Source of the DNA: Parachlamydiaceae bacterium
GTDB lineage: Bacteria; Chlamydiota; Chlamydiia; Chlamydiales; Parachlamydiaceae
Direction of reading: 5' to 3'
Length of the DNA: 48,144 bases
Assembly (NCBI GenBank): GCA_030147755.1
Contig: JASBUW010000146.1
Coordinates: 1 to 48,144, forward strand
Both the position numbers and the translations under genes were made by a program. This document shows, piece after piece, positions 1 through 7,594 of this stretch (its first letter is position 1; every line of letters begins with the position of its first letter). The notes beneath the pieces were generated by a model. That model was not told where the DNA came from. It did no database searches and worked only from the letters and a program-made list of their open reading frames with translations.

Positions 1-108
1 GACCATAACGACAGAAACGACCTTAACGACAACGACAAACGACATTAACGACTTTAGTCCTTTTTGTCGTTTGTCGTTGTCGTTAAGGTCGTTTCTGTCG
101 TTATGGTC
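1..108. repeat. Nonamer-built palindrome A
   Basis: Perfect 43-bp inverted repeat (1-43 and 66-108) with a 22-nt loop. The arms are a run of 9-nt units of the form GACNNNAAC (GACCATAAC, GACAGAAAC, GACCTTAAC). The right arm's pattern continues to about 125, so the left arm probably extends beyond the window start. It lies just past the 3' end of the M50 protease gene. A near-copy of the left arm occurs at 43865-43923. It may act as a terminator or RNA-stabilising hairpin, but no U-tract marks it as a simple intrinsic terminator. Confidence 0.9.
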
Positions 109-126
109 GTTTGTCGTTTTTGTCCT

Positions 127-1275
127 TTATGAAGCTTGAGTTTTCAACCAAGCTTGAAAATCAGGTGTGTGCCGAATCGCATCAAATTCACGCTTGGCAA
201 CCACTGCCTGAATGTTAGGGAGTCCTTGTTGAATGGCACAACGCAACCATCCTACTGCAGGGGCTGCTTTTCCCATGATGCCATAAGAAAGGGCATTAAT
301 CAGCGCTGTATCCATCGCTGGCTCTTTTTGATAAGCTTCTTCCCCAATTTTCACCGTCTCTTCCCATTCCTGCACGCGATACGCCAATTGTTGTAAAAGC
401 TTTAAATAATCTGGTGATAAGCGATTTTTTAAAGGGTATAACCAATTATAGGCCTGTTTATAAGCCCCTTGCTCCGTCAAAATGCGTGCTCCATATTGCG
501 TGGCAGTCACGTATAACAATCCCTTGGGGGCTTCACGACGTACAGCAATAAATTTATCCAGTGCTTCTTGTTGGCGTCCCGCGTTTAAATCGTCTAGTCC
601 TTGTTTAACTAAACCTTGTAATTGCTGATCGTTATCTTGCGGAGACATGGTTTTAATCTCTGTCCAAGCCCGGTAACTTTCAAAAGCCATCATCAGAAAT
701 AATGCCCCTACTAATAACTGTTGAATGAGGAAAAATCCAATTCCAACTAGGGTAGCAAGTACAATACTGGTTAAAAAAGCTATTTTGAGCCCTCTAAAGC
801 CAAAAGCCCCTTCTAGTAAGATACGTAATAGCTGTCCTCCATCAAGAGGTAAGACCGGAAACAAATTGAGGATGGTCCAAAATAAATTCACAGTCACTGA
901 AACTTCTAAAGCGTAAGCTAAAACAGAGTTTTTATCTATTCCACCCATCAGCATGATTTGATAAGTCAAAAAAAACAATAAAAAACCTGCTAAAGGACCA
1001 TTGAGAACAATCAAAAATTCTTTCCAACGCGGAAGTTGAGGTCCATGCCGCTGCGTCACTCCCCCCAAACCCACAAGGCTGATTTCTGCTTCTTGTCCAA
1101 ATGCACGAGCTGTCAAAGCATGTCCATATTCATGAATGAGTATGGAAACTAAAATGACGCCTGCCCAAATCACCGTTCCTAATAAGGACGCGCTGTTTAA
1201 CCAACCAATCATGGCAATGAGCAACCAAAAAAAAGGAAAAATATGAATAGGAATACGTCCCGGAATCGAAATCAT
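127..1275 (-). CDS. Site-2 protease-like M50 zinc metallopeptidase with C-terminal helical-repeat domain
   Basis: This is a probable intramembrane metalloprotease of the M50 (S2P/SpoIVFB-like) family, 382 aa. HEYGH at residues 48-52 supplies two zinc ligands and the catalytic Glu, and the LPLDGG motif near residues 142-147 supplies the third ligand, Asp. Several hydrophobic segments span about residues 10-205. The remaining 170 residues are soluble and look like TPR or helical repeats, which could present substrate. The start codon overlaps the sucD stop as ATGA, indicating translational coupling to sucD. The substrate is unknown. The family assignment is firm; the TPR nature of the tail is inferred from its Ala/Leu/Tyr pattern. 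Confidence 0.88.
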   Translation of the reverse strand: MISIPGRIPIHIFPFFWLLIAMIGWLNSASLLGTVIWAGVILVSILIHEYGHALTARAFGQEAEISLVGLGGVTQRHGPQLPRWKEFLIVLNGPLAGFLLFFLTYQIMLMGGIDKNSVLAYALEVSVTVNLFWTILNLFPVLPLDGGQLLRILLEGAFGFRGLKIAFLTSIVLATLVGIGFFLIQQLLVGALFLMMAFESYRAWTEIKTMSPQDNDQQLQGLVKQGLDDLNAGRQQEALDKFIAVRREAPKGLLYVTATQYGARILTEQGAYKQAYNWLYPLKNRLSPDYLKLLQQLAYRVQEWEETVKIGEEAYQKEPAMDTALINALSYGIMGKAAPAVGWLRCAIQQGLPNIQAVVAKREFDAIRHTPDFQAWLKTQAS

Positions 1276-2159
1276 AATCTCTTGTATTGTTGTAAGGCTT
1301 CTTGCACGACTGCTCCCATCTCTGCAGGCGTATGAGCTATAAATGCGCGTGCCGCTTTGAGAGCTTCAATTTTACTGGTGGCTGTTCCTTGATTGCCTGA
1401 AATGATGGCGCCGGCATGTCCCATGCGCCTTCCCGGCGGCGCCGTTTGCCCTGCAATAAAAGCAGCGACAGGTTTGGTGCAGTTAGCGAGAATCCACTCC
1501 GCTGCTTCCTCTTCTGCTTTGCCGCCAATTTCACCAATCATCAAAATCGCTTCTGTTTGAGGATCTTGTTCAAAGAGCTTTAAGACGTCAATAAAGGAGG
1601 TTCCATTCAAAGGATCTCCTCCAATGCCAACGCTAGTTGATTGTCCTAAGCCTAATTTTGTTGTTTGCCATACGGCTTCATACGTTAAAGTACCTGAACG
1701 AGACACAATGCCAATGGAGCCTTTTCGATGAATATAAGCAGGCATAATCCCCATTTTGCATTCACCCGGCGTAATCACACCTGGACAATTGGGTCCAATT
1801 AAACGACTTGTGCGACTAGTACGCATCACTTGGCTTACTTTTAGCATATCTTGAACAGGAATTCCTTCTGTAATACAGACAATAAGTTCAATTCCTGCCT
1901 CTTCAGCTTCCAAAATGGCTTCTGCTGCAAAAGGAGCAGGAACAAAAATTAAAGACGCATTACATTGCGTCGCTTCTTTTGCTTCCAATACCGTATCGAA
2001 GATGGGTAATCCTAAGATTTCACTTCCCCCTTTTCCGGGTGTTACCCCACCCACATAAGTAGGCGCATATTGCATGCCTTGTTCGGTATGAAAGCGTCCC
2101 GCTTTTCCTGTAATTCCTTGTGTGATGACGCGCGTCTCTCGATTCACTAAAATAGACAT
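1272..2159 (-). CDS. sucD: Succinyl-CoA synthetase subunit alpha
   Basis: This is the alpha subunit of succinate-CoA ligase, which interconverts succinyl-CoA and succinate with substrate-level phosphorylation in the TCA cycle. The length, 295 aa, is usual for the family. The N-terminal CoA-binding Rossmann region is present ([11 protein letters not shown], residues 11-21). The phospho-histidine is H248 in the [12 protein letters not shown] loop, and the GPNCPG motif is at residues 122-127. It lies 17 nt after sucC with an AGGAG ribosome site, and its stop overlaps the M50 gene start. The sucC-sucD pair is conserved in chlamydiae. No odd features. Confidence 0.97.
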   Translation of the reverse strand: MSILVNRETRVITQGITGKAGRFHTEQGMQYAPTYVGGVTPGKGGSEILGLPIFDTVLEAKEATQCNASLIFVPAPFAAEAILEAEEAGIELIVCITEGIPVQDMLKVSQVMRTSRTSRLIGPNCPGVITPGECKMGIMPAYIHRKGSIGIVSRSGTLTYEAVWQTTKLGLGQSTSVGIGGDPLNGTSFIDVLKLFEQDPQTEAILMIGEIGGKAEEEAAEWILANCTKPVAAFIAGQTAPPGRRMGHAGAIISGNQGTATSKIEALKAARAFIAHTPAEMGAVVQEALQQYKRL

Positions 2160-2176
2160 TGTATTAAGCTCCTGTT

Positions 2177-3346
2177 TTAAGACACGCCTTGCGCCATTTT
2201 AACCACTTGCTCAGCGGCTTCCACTAAATCATGCGCAATCACAATATTGAGTTTAGATTCACTCAAAATCTGTTTCCCTTCTTCTACTTTTGTCCCTTCC
2301 ATGCGTACAACCAAAGGTACATGAATATGCAATTCTTTAGCTGCTTCCACAATACCTTCAGCTAAAGTTTCACAACTCATAATCCCGCCAAAAATATTAA
2401 TTAAAATCGCTTTCACTTTGCGATCGCTTAAAATGATTTTGAATCCTTCTGCCACTTTTTCTTTAGAGGCTCCGCCTCCCACATCGAGAAAGTTAGCGGC
2501 ATGTCCTCCAAAATGGTGAATGAGATCCATAGTTGCCATGGCTAATCCCGCCCCATTGACCATGCATCCAATATCCCCTTCTAGCGCTATGTAGGCTAAA
2601 TCAAATTGTTGAGCACGTGCTTCATTTTCTGGCACTTGCGTCGGATCAAATAAAGATTTAATCATCGATTGTCGATAAAGCGCATTGTCATCTACAACAA
2701 GTTTGGCATCTAAAGCCCATAAATGCCCATCAGGGGATTGTACTAAAGGATTAATCTCTAATAGAGAAGCATCAGTTTCGATAAACGCTTTTGTTAAAGC
2801 TTTGACAATGGCTATTCCTTGTTGCGCAAGGGAGTCTTTCCATCCCATGAACTTTGCCAAGCGCTGGAGCTGATACTGACGAAATGTACCTTCCAGAGGC
2901 AGAGGGACAACTAGTACTTGATCGGGTTGCTCTTCAGCGACTTTTTCAATGTCCATGCCTCCCACAGGAGAAGCAATGAGAACAATTTGCGCACTGTCTC
3001 GGCTAATTGTTAAACCTAGGTAATATTCATGGGCAATGTCTAGAGGCGGAGAAACGAGTAATTGATGCGCCACCATGCCTTCAGATCCTGTTTGCTGATT
3101 GACAATTTTTTTACCCAGCAATTCCTCTGCTGCTTGTAAAATCATCTCTGGACTACGCGCAAATTTGACACCGCCTGCTTTACCTCGTCCACCGGCGTGA
3201 ACTTGTACCTTTAGGACAGCTGATTGCCAATCGGTGTCTTCCAGCAGTGCTTCTACTTCTTGGCGTAAAGAAACAACCCTAAAAGGAGGCACAGGGATTC
3301 CATATTTCTCTAAAATTTGCTTGGCTTGAAACTCGTGGATGTTCAT
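2177..3346 (-). CDS. sucC: Succinyl-CoA synthetase subunit beta
   Basis: This is the beta subunit of succinate-CoA ligase, 389 aa, close to the usual length of about 388. The N-terminal ATP-grasp domain opens with [19 protein letters not shown] and includes the glycine-rich [11 protein letters not shown] loop near residue 50. The C-terminal ligase domain carries [10 protein letters not shown]. It forms the active enzyme with the product of sucD, directly downstream. The gene starts divergently from ftsY, with under 90 bp of shared upstream DNA. An AGG about 7 nt before the ATG serves as a weak ribosome site. Confidence 0.97.
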   Translation of the reverse strand: MNIHEFQAKQILEKYGIPVPPFRVVSLRQEVEALLEDTDWQSAVLKVQVHAGGRGKAGGVKFARSPEMILQAAEELLGKKIVNQQTGSEGMVAHQLLVSPPLDIAHEYYLGLTISRDSAQIVLIASPVGGMDIEKVAEEQPDQVLVVPLPLEGTFRQYQLQRLAKFMGWKDSLAQQGIAIVKALTKAFIETDASLLEINPLVQSPDGHLWALDAKLVVDDNALYRQSMIKSLFDPTQVPENEARAQQFDLAYIALEGDIGCMVNGAGLAMATMDLIHHFGGHAANFLDVGGGASKEKVAEGFKIILSDRKVKAILINIFGGIMSCETLAEGIVEAAKELHIHVPLVVRMEGTKVEEGKQILSESKLNIVIAHDLVEAAEQVVKMAQGVS

Positions 3347-3432
3347 GATAAAACCTATCTATTTTGAATTCATCTTCACCTTTTTTCTTTTTCTGTGCTA
3401 AGCTTTTTTTATTTAATTATCAATTTGGCGGT

Positions 3433-4365
3433 ATGATGGTTTTGCAATTTCTTAAGACAAGTTATACCAAAGTTAAATCGGCTCTGGCACGCGCGCGCTC
3501 TTTATTTGGCGAGAAAATTAAAGCGCTTTTTCAAGGTAAAATGGATGAAAATACCTTTGAACAGCTCGAGCAATTGCTGTATGAAGCAGACTTTGGCGTT
3601 CAAACAGCCACTGAACTCACCAATAAAATCCGCGAGCTTTACCGTACCAATCCGTCTTTAAAAACAGCTGATTATTTAGACGCGTTACGTGCCCATTTAT
3701 TAGCACTATTAGGAAAATATCCCCCCGGTCTCGTTGAATTGCCGGCCGGCCAACGTCCTCTCACCATTCTCATTGTAGGTGTCAATGGCAATGGAAAAAC
3801 CACGTCAACAGCTAAGTTGGCGCATATGCTCAATCAAAATGGCAAAAAAGTCTTAGTAGCTGCTGCGGACACCTTTCGAGCCGCTGCCATTGAACAGCTC
3901 GAAATGTGGGCTCAGCGCTTGCAAATTGATATCGTCAAAGGTAATCCCAAAAGCGATCCTGCCGCCGTTGCGTTCGACGCGGTGCAAGCAGCTAAAGCGC
4001 GTCAATGTGATGTAGTCCTGGTCGATACCGCAGGACGCTTGCATAACAAAACGCCTCTCATGCAAGAACTTGAGAAGATTAAGCGCTCTTGCCATAAAGC
4101 CGCGTCTAGTGGTCCTCATGAGACGTTATTAGTATTAGACGCTACAACGGGTCAAAATGCCATCGACCAAGCCAAACAGTTTCATAAATTTACTCCTCTT
4201 ACGGGTGTTATCTTGACCAAACTAGATGGGACAGCCAAAGGCGGTATTGTGGTGGCTATTGAACGTGAATTGGGCATTCCCATTAAATTCATTGGAACAG
4301 GTGAGCAAGCAGACGATTTACAACCTTTTGACGCTCAAGCTTTCGTAAATAATTTGTTTGAATAG
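3433..4365 (+). CDS. ftsY: Signal recognition particle receptor FtsY
   Basis: This is the SRP receptor GTPase that docks ribosome-SRP complexes at the inner membrane. From the chosen start (MMVLQFLKTS) it is 310 aa. A helical N domain is followed by the G domain with GVNGNGKTT (P-loop), DTFRAAA, DTAGR and TKLDG motifs, in the usual NG order. The open frame extends upstream to 3364, but those 23 residues are Phe-rich, unlike FtsY, and lack a ribosome site, whereas GGCGG precedes 3433. The long acidic A domain of E. coli FtsY is absent, as in many short FtsY proteins. An adjacent sucC-sucD pair fits chlamydial gene order. Confidence 0.95.
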   Translation: MMVLQFLKTSYTKVKSALARARSLFGEKIKALFQGKMDENTFEQLEQLLYEADFGVQTATELTNKIRELYRTNPSLKTADYLDALRAHLLALLGKYPPGLVELPAGQRPLTILIVGVNGNGKTTSTAKLAHMLNQNGKKVLVAAADTFRAAAIEQLEMWAQRLQIDIVKGNPKSDPAAVAFDAVQAAKARQCDVVLVDTAGRLHNKTPLMQELEKIKRSCHKAASSGPHETLLVLDATTGQNAIDQAKQFHKFTPLTGVILTKLDGTAKGGIVVAIERELGIPIKFIGTGEQADDLQPFDAQAFVNNLFE

Positions 4366-4383
4366 ATTTTGATAAAATTGGTC

Positions 4384-4426
4384 ATACGCGAAGCGTTTGG
4401 AGCGCGAAAGTCCTCTTTCGCTTTTT
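4384..4426 (+). terminator. Intrinsic terminator within an ACGCGAAGCGTTTGGAG repeat
   Basis: The stem GCGAAAG (4404-4410), loop TCCT and CTTTCGC (4415-4421) are followed by TTTTT, directly after ftsY and before the convergent hydrolase gene. The preceding bases (4384-4400) match the repeat also found at 37935 and 48074, so this is one member of a dispersed hairpin family. Confidence 0.75.
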
Positions 4427-4433
4427 AGAACTC

Positions 4434-5324
4434 TTAAAACCAACTGTCTTCCTCTGCTACACGCTCTACAATAGATTTCAAAAAAGCTAATTGTGCTATC
4501 TCATGAGTATCTATTTGAGAAGACACGTTAATCATAATCACAATGCCATTGCCTTTCACCGTGTTTCCTAAAAGTAAGACTAAATAACCAGGATTCGACC
4601 CCGTATGCAGGAAATAGGTCCCTTTTTCTACTTGATCTCCATACCGATTGATATTTATTTCGAATCCTATGCCTTGATGAGGGGTAATCGCGGGTTTGAC
4701 CAAATCTTCCGCAACGCGCTTAGAAGGAATCGGAGTTAACTGGTTATTCAGTGCTTTTTGAATGGCTATCATCCACTTAGCTAAATCAGTGGGGGTCGTC
4801 CATAATTCTTCTCCTACGCATAAAGTAGAATCTTTCATATCCAAAGGCTGTAAAATAAGGCGTTTAATGACCTTTTCATAAGATTCTTTACGCATGACGG
4901 CTTCTATCAATTGCTGGATGACAAGATAACCTTCTTCGCCCTGTTCGAGCAGGCATTTAAGCGTGGTAGGCTGATCTTGTAGACAGGAAGGCTGCGCAAT
5001 TTTCCAAGATTGCAAACAACGCTTCATATCTGTATTCATCGCCAATCCCTTCGCTTCAAATAACATCAAAGCTGTCATCACTGTGAGGGATTTATAAAGA
5101 GAGGGGGCTTGAAAAGTGGTAAATTCATTAGCAGATCCAAACCCTTTGGCATAAGCCATTTGATAATTTTTCACGATGGCGAGGCTGGCACTTGGAATTT
5201 GGTGCGCTTCCATTTCTTTAGCCATCCACGCTTCAAAAGCTGGCTTTTTCAATTCTGCGTAAGCAGAATGAATCCAGAAAAAAGACAAAAACAAACCATA
5301 AAGCAGTGGATAATGCCAGAACAC
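4434..5324 (-). CDS. Secreted serine hydrolase of the beta-lactamase/PBP4 class, probably inactive
   Basis: Resembles the serine beta-lactamase-like superfamily (PF00144 type), 296 aa. It uses a GTG start with AAAGGAG 8 nt upstream and has a signal peptide ending near SAYA (residues 20-23). Motif 1, SxxK, is present as S75-L-Y-K78 and motif 3 as HTG at 240-242 (HTGSNPGY). The second motif (YxN) and the usual HTSGL segment are missing: TTLKCLLEQGEEGYLV runs directly from the LLxH region into the helix that normally follows YxN. This suggests a deletion of a few dozen residues and loss of normal catalysis, so it may be a binding protein or decaying gene. Its translation start abuts the palindrome at 5343-5476. 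Confidence 0.75.
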   Translation of the reverse strand: MFWHYPLLYGLFLSFFWIHSAYAELKKPAFEAWMAKEMEAHQIPSASLAIVKNYQMAYAKGFGSANEFTTFQAPSLYKSLTVMTALMLFEAKGLAMNTDMKRCLQSWKIAQPSCLQDQPTTLKCLLEQGEEGYLVIQQLIEAVMRKESYEKVIKRLILQPLDMKDSTLCVGEELWTTPTDLAKWMIAIQKALNNQLTPIPSKRVAEDLVKPAITPHQGIGFEININRYGDQVEKGTYFLHTGSNPGYLVLLLGNTVKGNGIVIMINVSSQIDTHEIAQLAFLKSIVERVAEEDSWF

Positions 5325-5342
5325 GTTTTTTCTCCTTTCAAA

Positions 5343-5476
5343 AAGGTGGACTTAGTGGGCATTGTGGACTAGGTGGACGAAGTGTACAAGATAAATTACT
5401 AAAAAAATAAGTTTTTAAACAACTTCCTTCTGTCCACTTCGTCCACCTAGTCCACAATGCCCACTAAGTCCACCTT
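5343..5476. repeat. Nonamer-built palindrome C (GTGGACNNN units)
   Basis: Perfect 42-bp inverted repeat (5343-5384 and 5435-5476), extendable by 4 bp with one mismatch, around an AT-rich loop of about 46-50 nt. Each arm reads as five 9-nt units, GTGGACTTA, GTGGGCATT, GTGGACTAG, GTGGACGAA and GTGTACAAG. It lies immediately upstream of the ribosome site of the minus-strand hydrolase gene, so for that gene it would be in the leader or promoter region rather than a terminator position. Confidence 0.92.
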
Positions 5477-5537
5477 ATATAATAAATTAAAAATTCAGTT
5501 TTTAAACAATTGATAAACTAAATTTATATTTTTAATT

Positions 5538-5565
5538 TGACAAAATTAATAGAAGATTTATAATG
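5538..5565 (+). promoter_or_regulatory. Consensus housekeeping promoter for a noncoding RNA
   Basis: TTGACA at 5538-5543 and TATAAT at 5560-5565, both perfect matches to the sigma70 consensus, separated by 16 bp. The predicted start is near 5572. No open reading frame begins close downstream; a long imperfect stem does, which points to an RNA gene. Confidence 0.75.
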
Positions 5566-5571
5566 AGAGTT

Positions 5572-5785
5572 GAGGAGGGCGTAAGAAACTAACAAACTAA
5601 CCCGAGCTCTGCTAGTAAGCGAAGATGGGTAGACCTAAACTTATGTTTTGCGAGATGTTGAAGAGTAGAATCTTTGTAGATTGCAGACAATTAGGTCTAC
5701 CTTTCTTCGCTTAGCAAGCAGCTGGTAACCACTCCTTTCTTTAGAAAAAAGTGAAAAGTTAAGGAAACTTAACGAAGCACTTTTT
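5572..5785 (+). ncRNA. Putative structured small RNA, about 210 nt, unassigned
   Basis: A consensus promoter is followed by a structured, non-coding stretch and a terminator-like hairpin. The main stem pairs 5609-5637 with 5691-5721 (about 30 nt, with a few mismatches and bulges). The outer AGGAG near 5575 can pair with CTCCT near 5732. Inside the apical loop AATCT-TTGT-AGATT forms a small hairpin. The 3' end is a hairpin at 5746-5785 (AAAAAGTG with CACTTTTT, enclosing GTTAAG-GAAA-CTTAAC) ending in five T. The rod with an internal bubble and its size resemble 6S RNA in shape, but I see no sequence signature that proves it. It could instead be the leader of the gene at 5876. Confidence 0.5.
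5746..5785 (+). terminator. Terminator-like hairpin ending the small RNA
   Basis: The outer stem AAAAAGTG/CACTTTTT and inner stem GTTAAG-GAAA-CTTAAC give a two-part hairpin whose 3' side ends in TTTTT. It is AT-rich, so its strength is uncertain, but it lies between the RNA candidate and the next gene. Confidence 0.5.
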
Positions 5786-5875
5786 AAGCTTGTTCAATCG
5801 TGAAGTTTGTGTTAATTAGTGGAACAAGGAAAGACTAAAGGAAGAGAGTGGTTACTTATTTTAAGCGGGGGATCT

Positions 5876-6268
5876 ATGAAAAAAATTGTCATGAGCCTCT
5901 TGTTCTTCGTCCTTTTTTTATTACCTACACATGTTAATCAAATTTTCGCCACAAGTCGAGCAGGCCACTTGGGGGGCAGCAGTGGAGTAGCTTTTGGCGA
6001 AGGAGGCTTTGATGGCGGTGGTTACCATCCTGAGAGATATTGGCGTGGTGGCAACAGAGGTTGGGACCCCAATTATTCTGTTCATGACCATTATTATAAT
6101 AATGGATGGCCTTATAAGTATTTATATGCAGGCGGTCCTTATCCTACTTACTATTATTCTTATCCCGGTTATTATGTCTATCCCTATACTTACAGCGGTT
6201 ACTATAGTAGCCCTTACGACTATACGCTAACTGGAAACAAAACCGGTACCTATTATTATGTTAGATAA
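5876..6268 (+). CDS. Small secreted Gly/Tyr-rich protein of unknown function
   Basis: Not recognised as a known family. From the ATG at 5876, preceded by GGGGG, it encodes about 130 aa. A clear signal peptide (MKKIVMSLLFFVLFLLP, cleavage probably near residue 26) is followed by a Gly/Ser-rich stretch and then a strongly Tyr/Pro/Gly-rich tail with many YY pairs (for example YYYSYPGYYVYPYTYSGYY). There are no Cys residues in the mature part. Such composition suggests an extracellular or surface, possibly self-associating, low-complexity protein. The gene overlaps no others and ends 20 bp from the convergent permease gene. The longer frame from 5819 lacks a ribosome site and would bury the signal peptide. 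Confidence 0.7.
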   Translation: MKKIVMSLLFFVLFLLPTHVNQIFATSRAGHLGGSSGVAFGEGGFDGGGYHPERYWRGGNRGWDPNYSVHDHYYNNGWPYKYLYAGGPYPTYYYSYPGYYVYPYTYSGYYSSPYDYTLTGNKTGTYYYVR

Positions 6269-6284
6269 AGCCTCTAATGAGGCT
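6269..6284. terminator. Bidirectional terminator hairpin
   Basis: AGCCTC-TAAT-GAGGCT lies in the 19-bp gap between two convergent genes (secreted Gly/Tyr protein and TyrP-like permease). T-rich bases follow on both strands, although the tracts are short. Confidence 0.5.
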
Positions 6285-6287
6285 ATT

Positions 6288-7520
6288 TCAAAAAAATAAG
6301 CGTGTCAATAAGAGCTTGAATTCGCCCAATAGCTCGATTGCAATAAAGAAAGCTAAAATACTTAACACCCATTTTCCTCCGCTCAGTTGCGGATGGTAAG
6401 GCTGTAATTTTAAACGATAACGTCCCACCCATGTCATGGCAACAGGTAAAAGTCCGAGTAGCATCGCAACTCCAAAACCACCAGCATAATCTAAAGCAGT
6501 TAAAAAGATATGGGGATAACTGACTGCAATTACTAAAGGAATCAGAAAGACCATTAAAGAAAGCGCCATCTTACCTTTTGCGTCTTTTTTTATTTTTAAA
6601 CCATCGGCTAAAAAGTCCCTTAATCCTAAAGCGACTCCCAAAAACGACGTCACTAAAGCAAAAAAAGCAAATGCTTGCCCTAACACATATACAGAGCTGC
6701 TTTGCATAAAATATTTGAGAGGATGCACAGCATTTTGCCCTTGTGCGAAAGCTTCTTGAAGTCCCCCTTGCCCTGTTAAAGGCACAATACCCAAAATTAA
6801 TCCTTCCCACACGGCATAAGCAATGAGAGGAATAAAACTTCCAATCAGAATGGCTTGGCGAATATTTCTGCTATTGTGATGCATATAGCTCGCCAAAGTA
6901 GGAATCACACCTTGATAAGCAAAAGAAGTAAAAGCAATCGGTAATACTTTGAGAGAATAGGTCCAATCGCTGTAGGCTAAGAAATCTGTTTTCACATAGC
7001 GAAAGCCCATAAACACAAAACCAAAATACGAAAGCGCCAAACCCGCCACTAACCAGACATTCAAGTGACTAGCCCAAGCTGTGGAAATGAGAATGAGCGG
7101 AGCAAATAAAAGCACAAAAACGATAGGACCAGCCCAATCCGGCAAAAAAGATTGCGATAACTCCACCATAATATTGCCACAGCCCACCATGTAGGCCACC
7201 GTCAAGCAATAAAACAGAAAGAGATACACAACCCAAGCAAAATACTTCCCTGGCTTACCTAAAGTCAATTCTGCCATCGAAATAATATTAGCTTCGCCCT
7301 TCATCCATTGAGAAATTTCTAAAAATAAAAGGCCTGTACCTGCCATGAATAACCAACAGAAAACATAGACCAACAGTGAAGGTAAAAATCCCGCTTGACT
7401 TGTTAAAACAGGAAGCGCAAGCATTCCACCTCCAATAGAGGTCCCGGCCACTAAAAGGGCTCCACCCAAAATATTGCTAGAAGTAGTAATATTTTCTAAA
7501 ACAGCTTGATTTTGTGTCAT
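6288..7520 (-). CDS. tyrP: Aromatic amino acid permease (TyrP/Mtr family)
   Basis: Inner-membrane transporter of the hydroxy/aromatic amino acid permease family, 410 aa, with about 11 hydrophobic segments. The N-terminal signature GGALLVAGTSIGGGMLALP (residues about 19-37) is the substrate- and ion-binding unwound helix typical of TyrP, Mtr and TnaB. It probably imports tyrosine or tryptophan from the host by proton symport. Chlamydiae carry tyrP copies near glmS and ftsY, and that context is kept here, though with unrelated genes inserted on both sides. No clear ribosome site precedes the ATG. Substrate specificity cannot be read from the sequence. Confidence 0.9.
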   Translation of the reverse strand: MTQNQAVLENITTSSNILGGALLVAGTSIGGGMLALPVLTSQAGFLPSLLVYVFCWLFMAGTGLLFLEISQWMKGEANIISMAELTLGKPGKYFAWVVYLFLFYCLTVAYMVGCGNIMVELSQSFLPDWAGPIVFVLLFAPLILISTAWASHLNVWLVAGLALSYFGFVFMGFRYVKTDFLAYSDWTYSLKVLPIAFTSFAYQGVIPTLASYMHHNSRNIRQAILIGSFIPLIAYAVWEGLILGIVPLTGQGGLQEAFAQGQNAVHPLKYFMQSSSVYVLGQAFAFFALVTSFLGVALGLRDFLADGLKIKKDAKGKMALSLMVFLIPLVIAVSYPHIFLTALDYAGGFGVAMLLGLLPVAMTWVGRYRLKLQPYHPQLSGGKWVLSILAFFIAIELLGEFKLLLTRLFF

Positions 7521-7594
7521 ATTTATTCATTTATTTAGTTAATTTCAAAACATTCTACAAAATCTCTTATTTTTAAACAATTATTTATTTTCTT

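Noticed and set aside
3364..3432. Upstream extension of ftsY adding 23 Phe-rich residues
   Set aside because: No ribosome site, unlike FtsY N-termini, and GGCGG precedes the later ATG at 3433.
5609..5721. The stem upstream of the Gly/Tyr gene as another nonamer palindrome
   Set aside because: Arms are imperfect and lack 9-nt periodicity; consensus promoter and terminal hairpin fit an RNA gene better.
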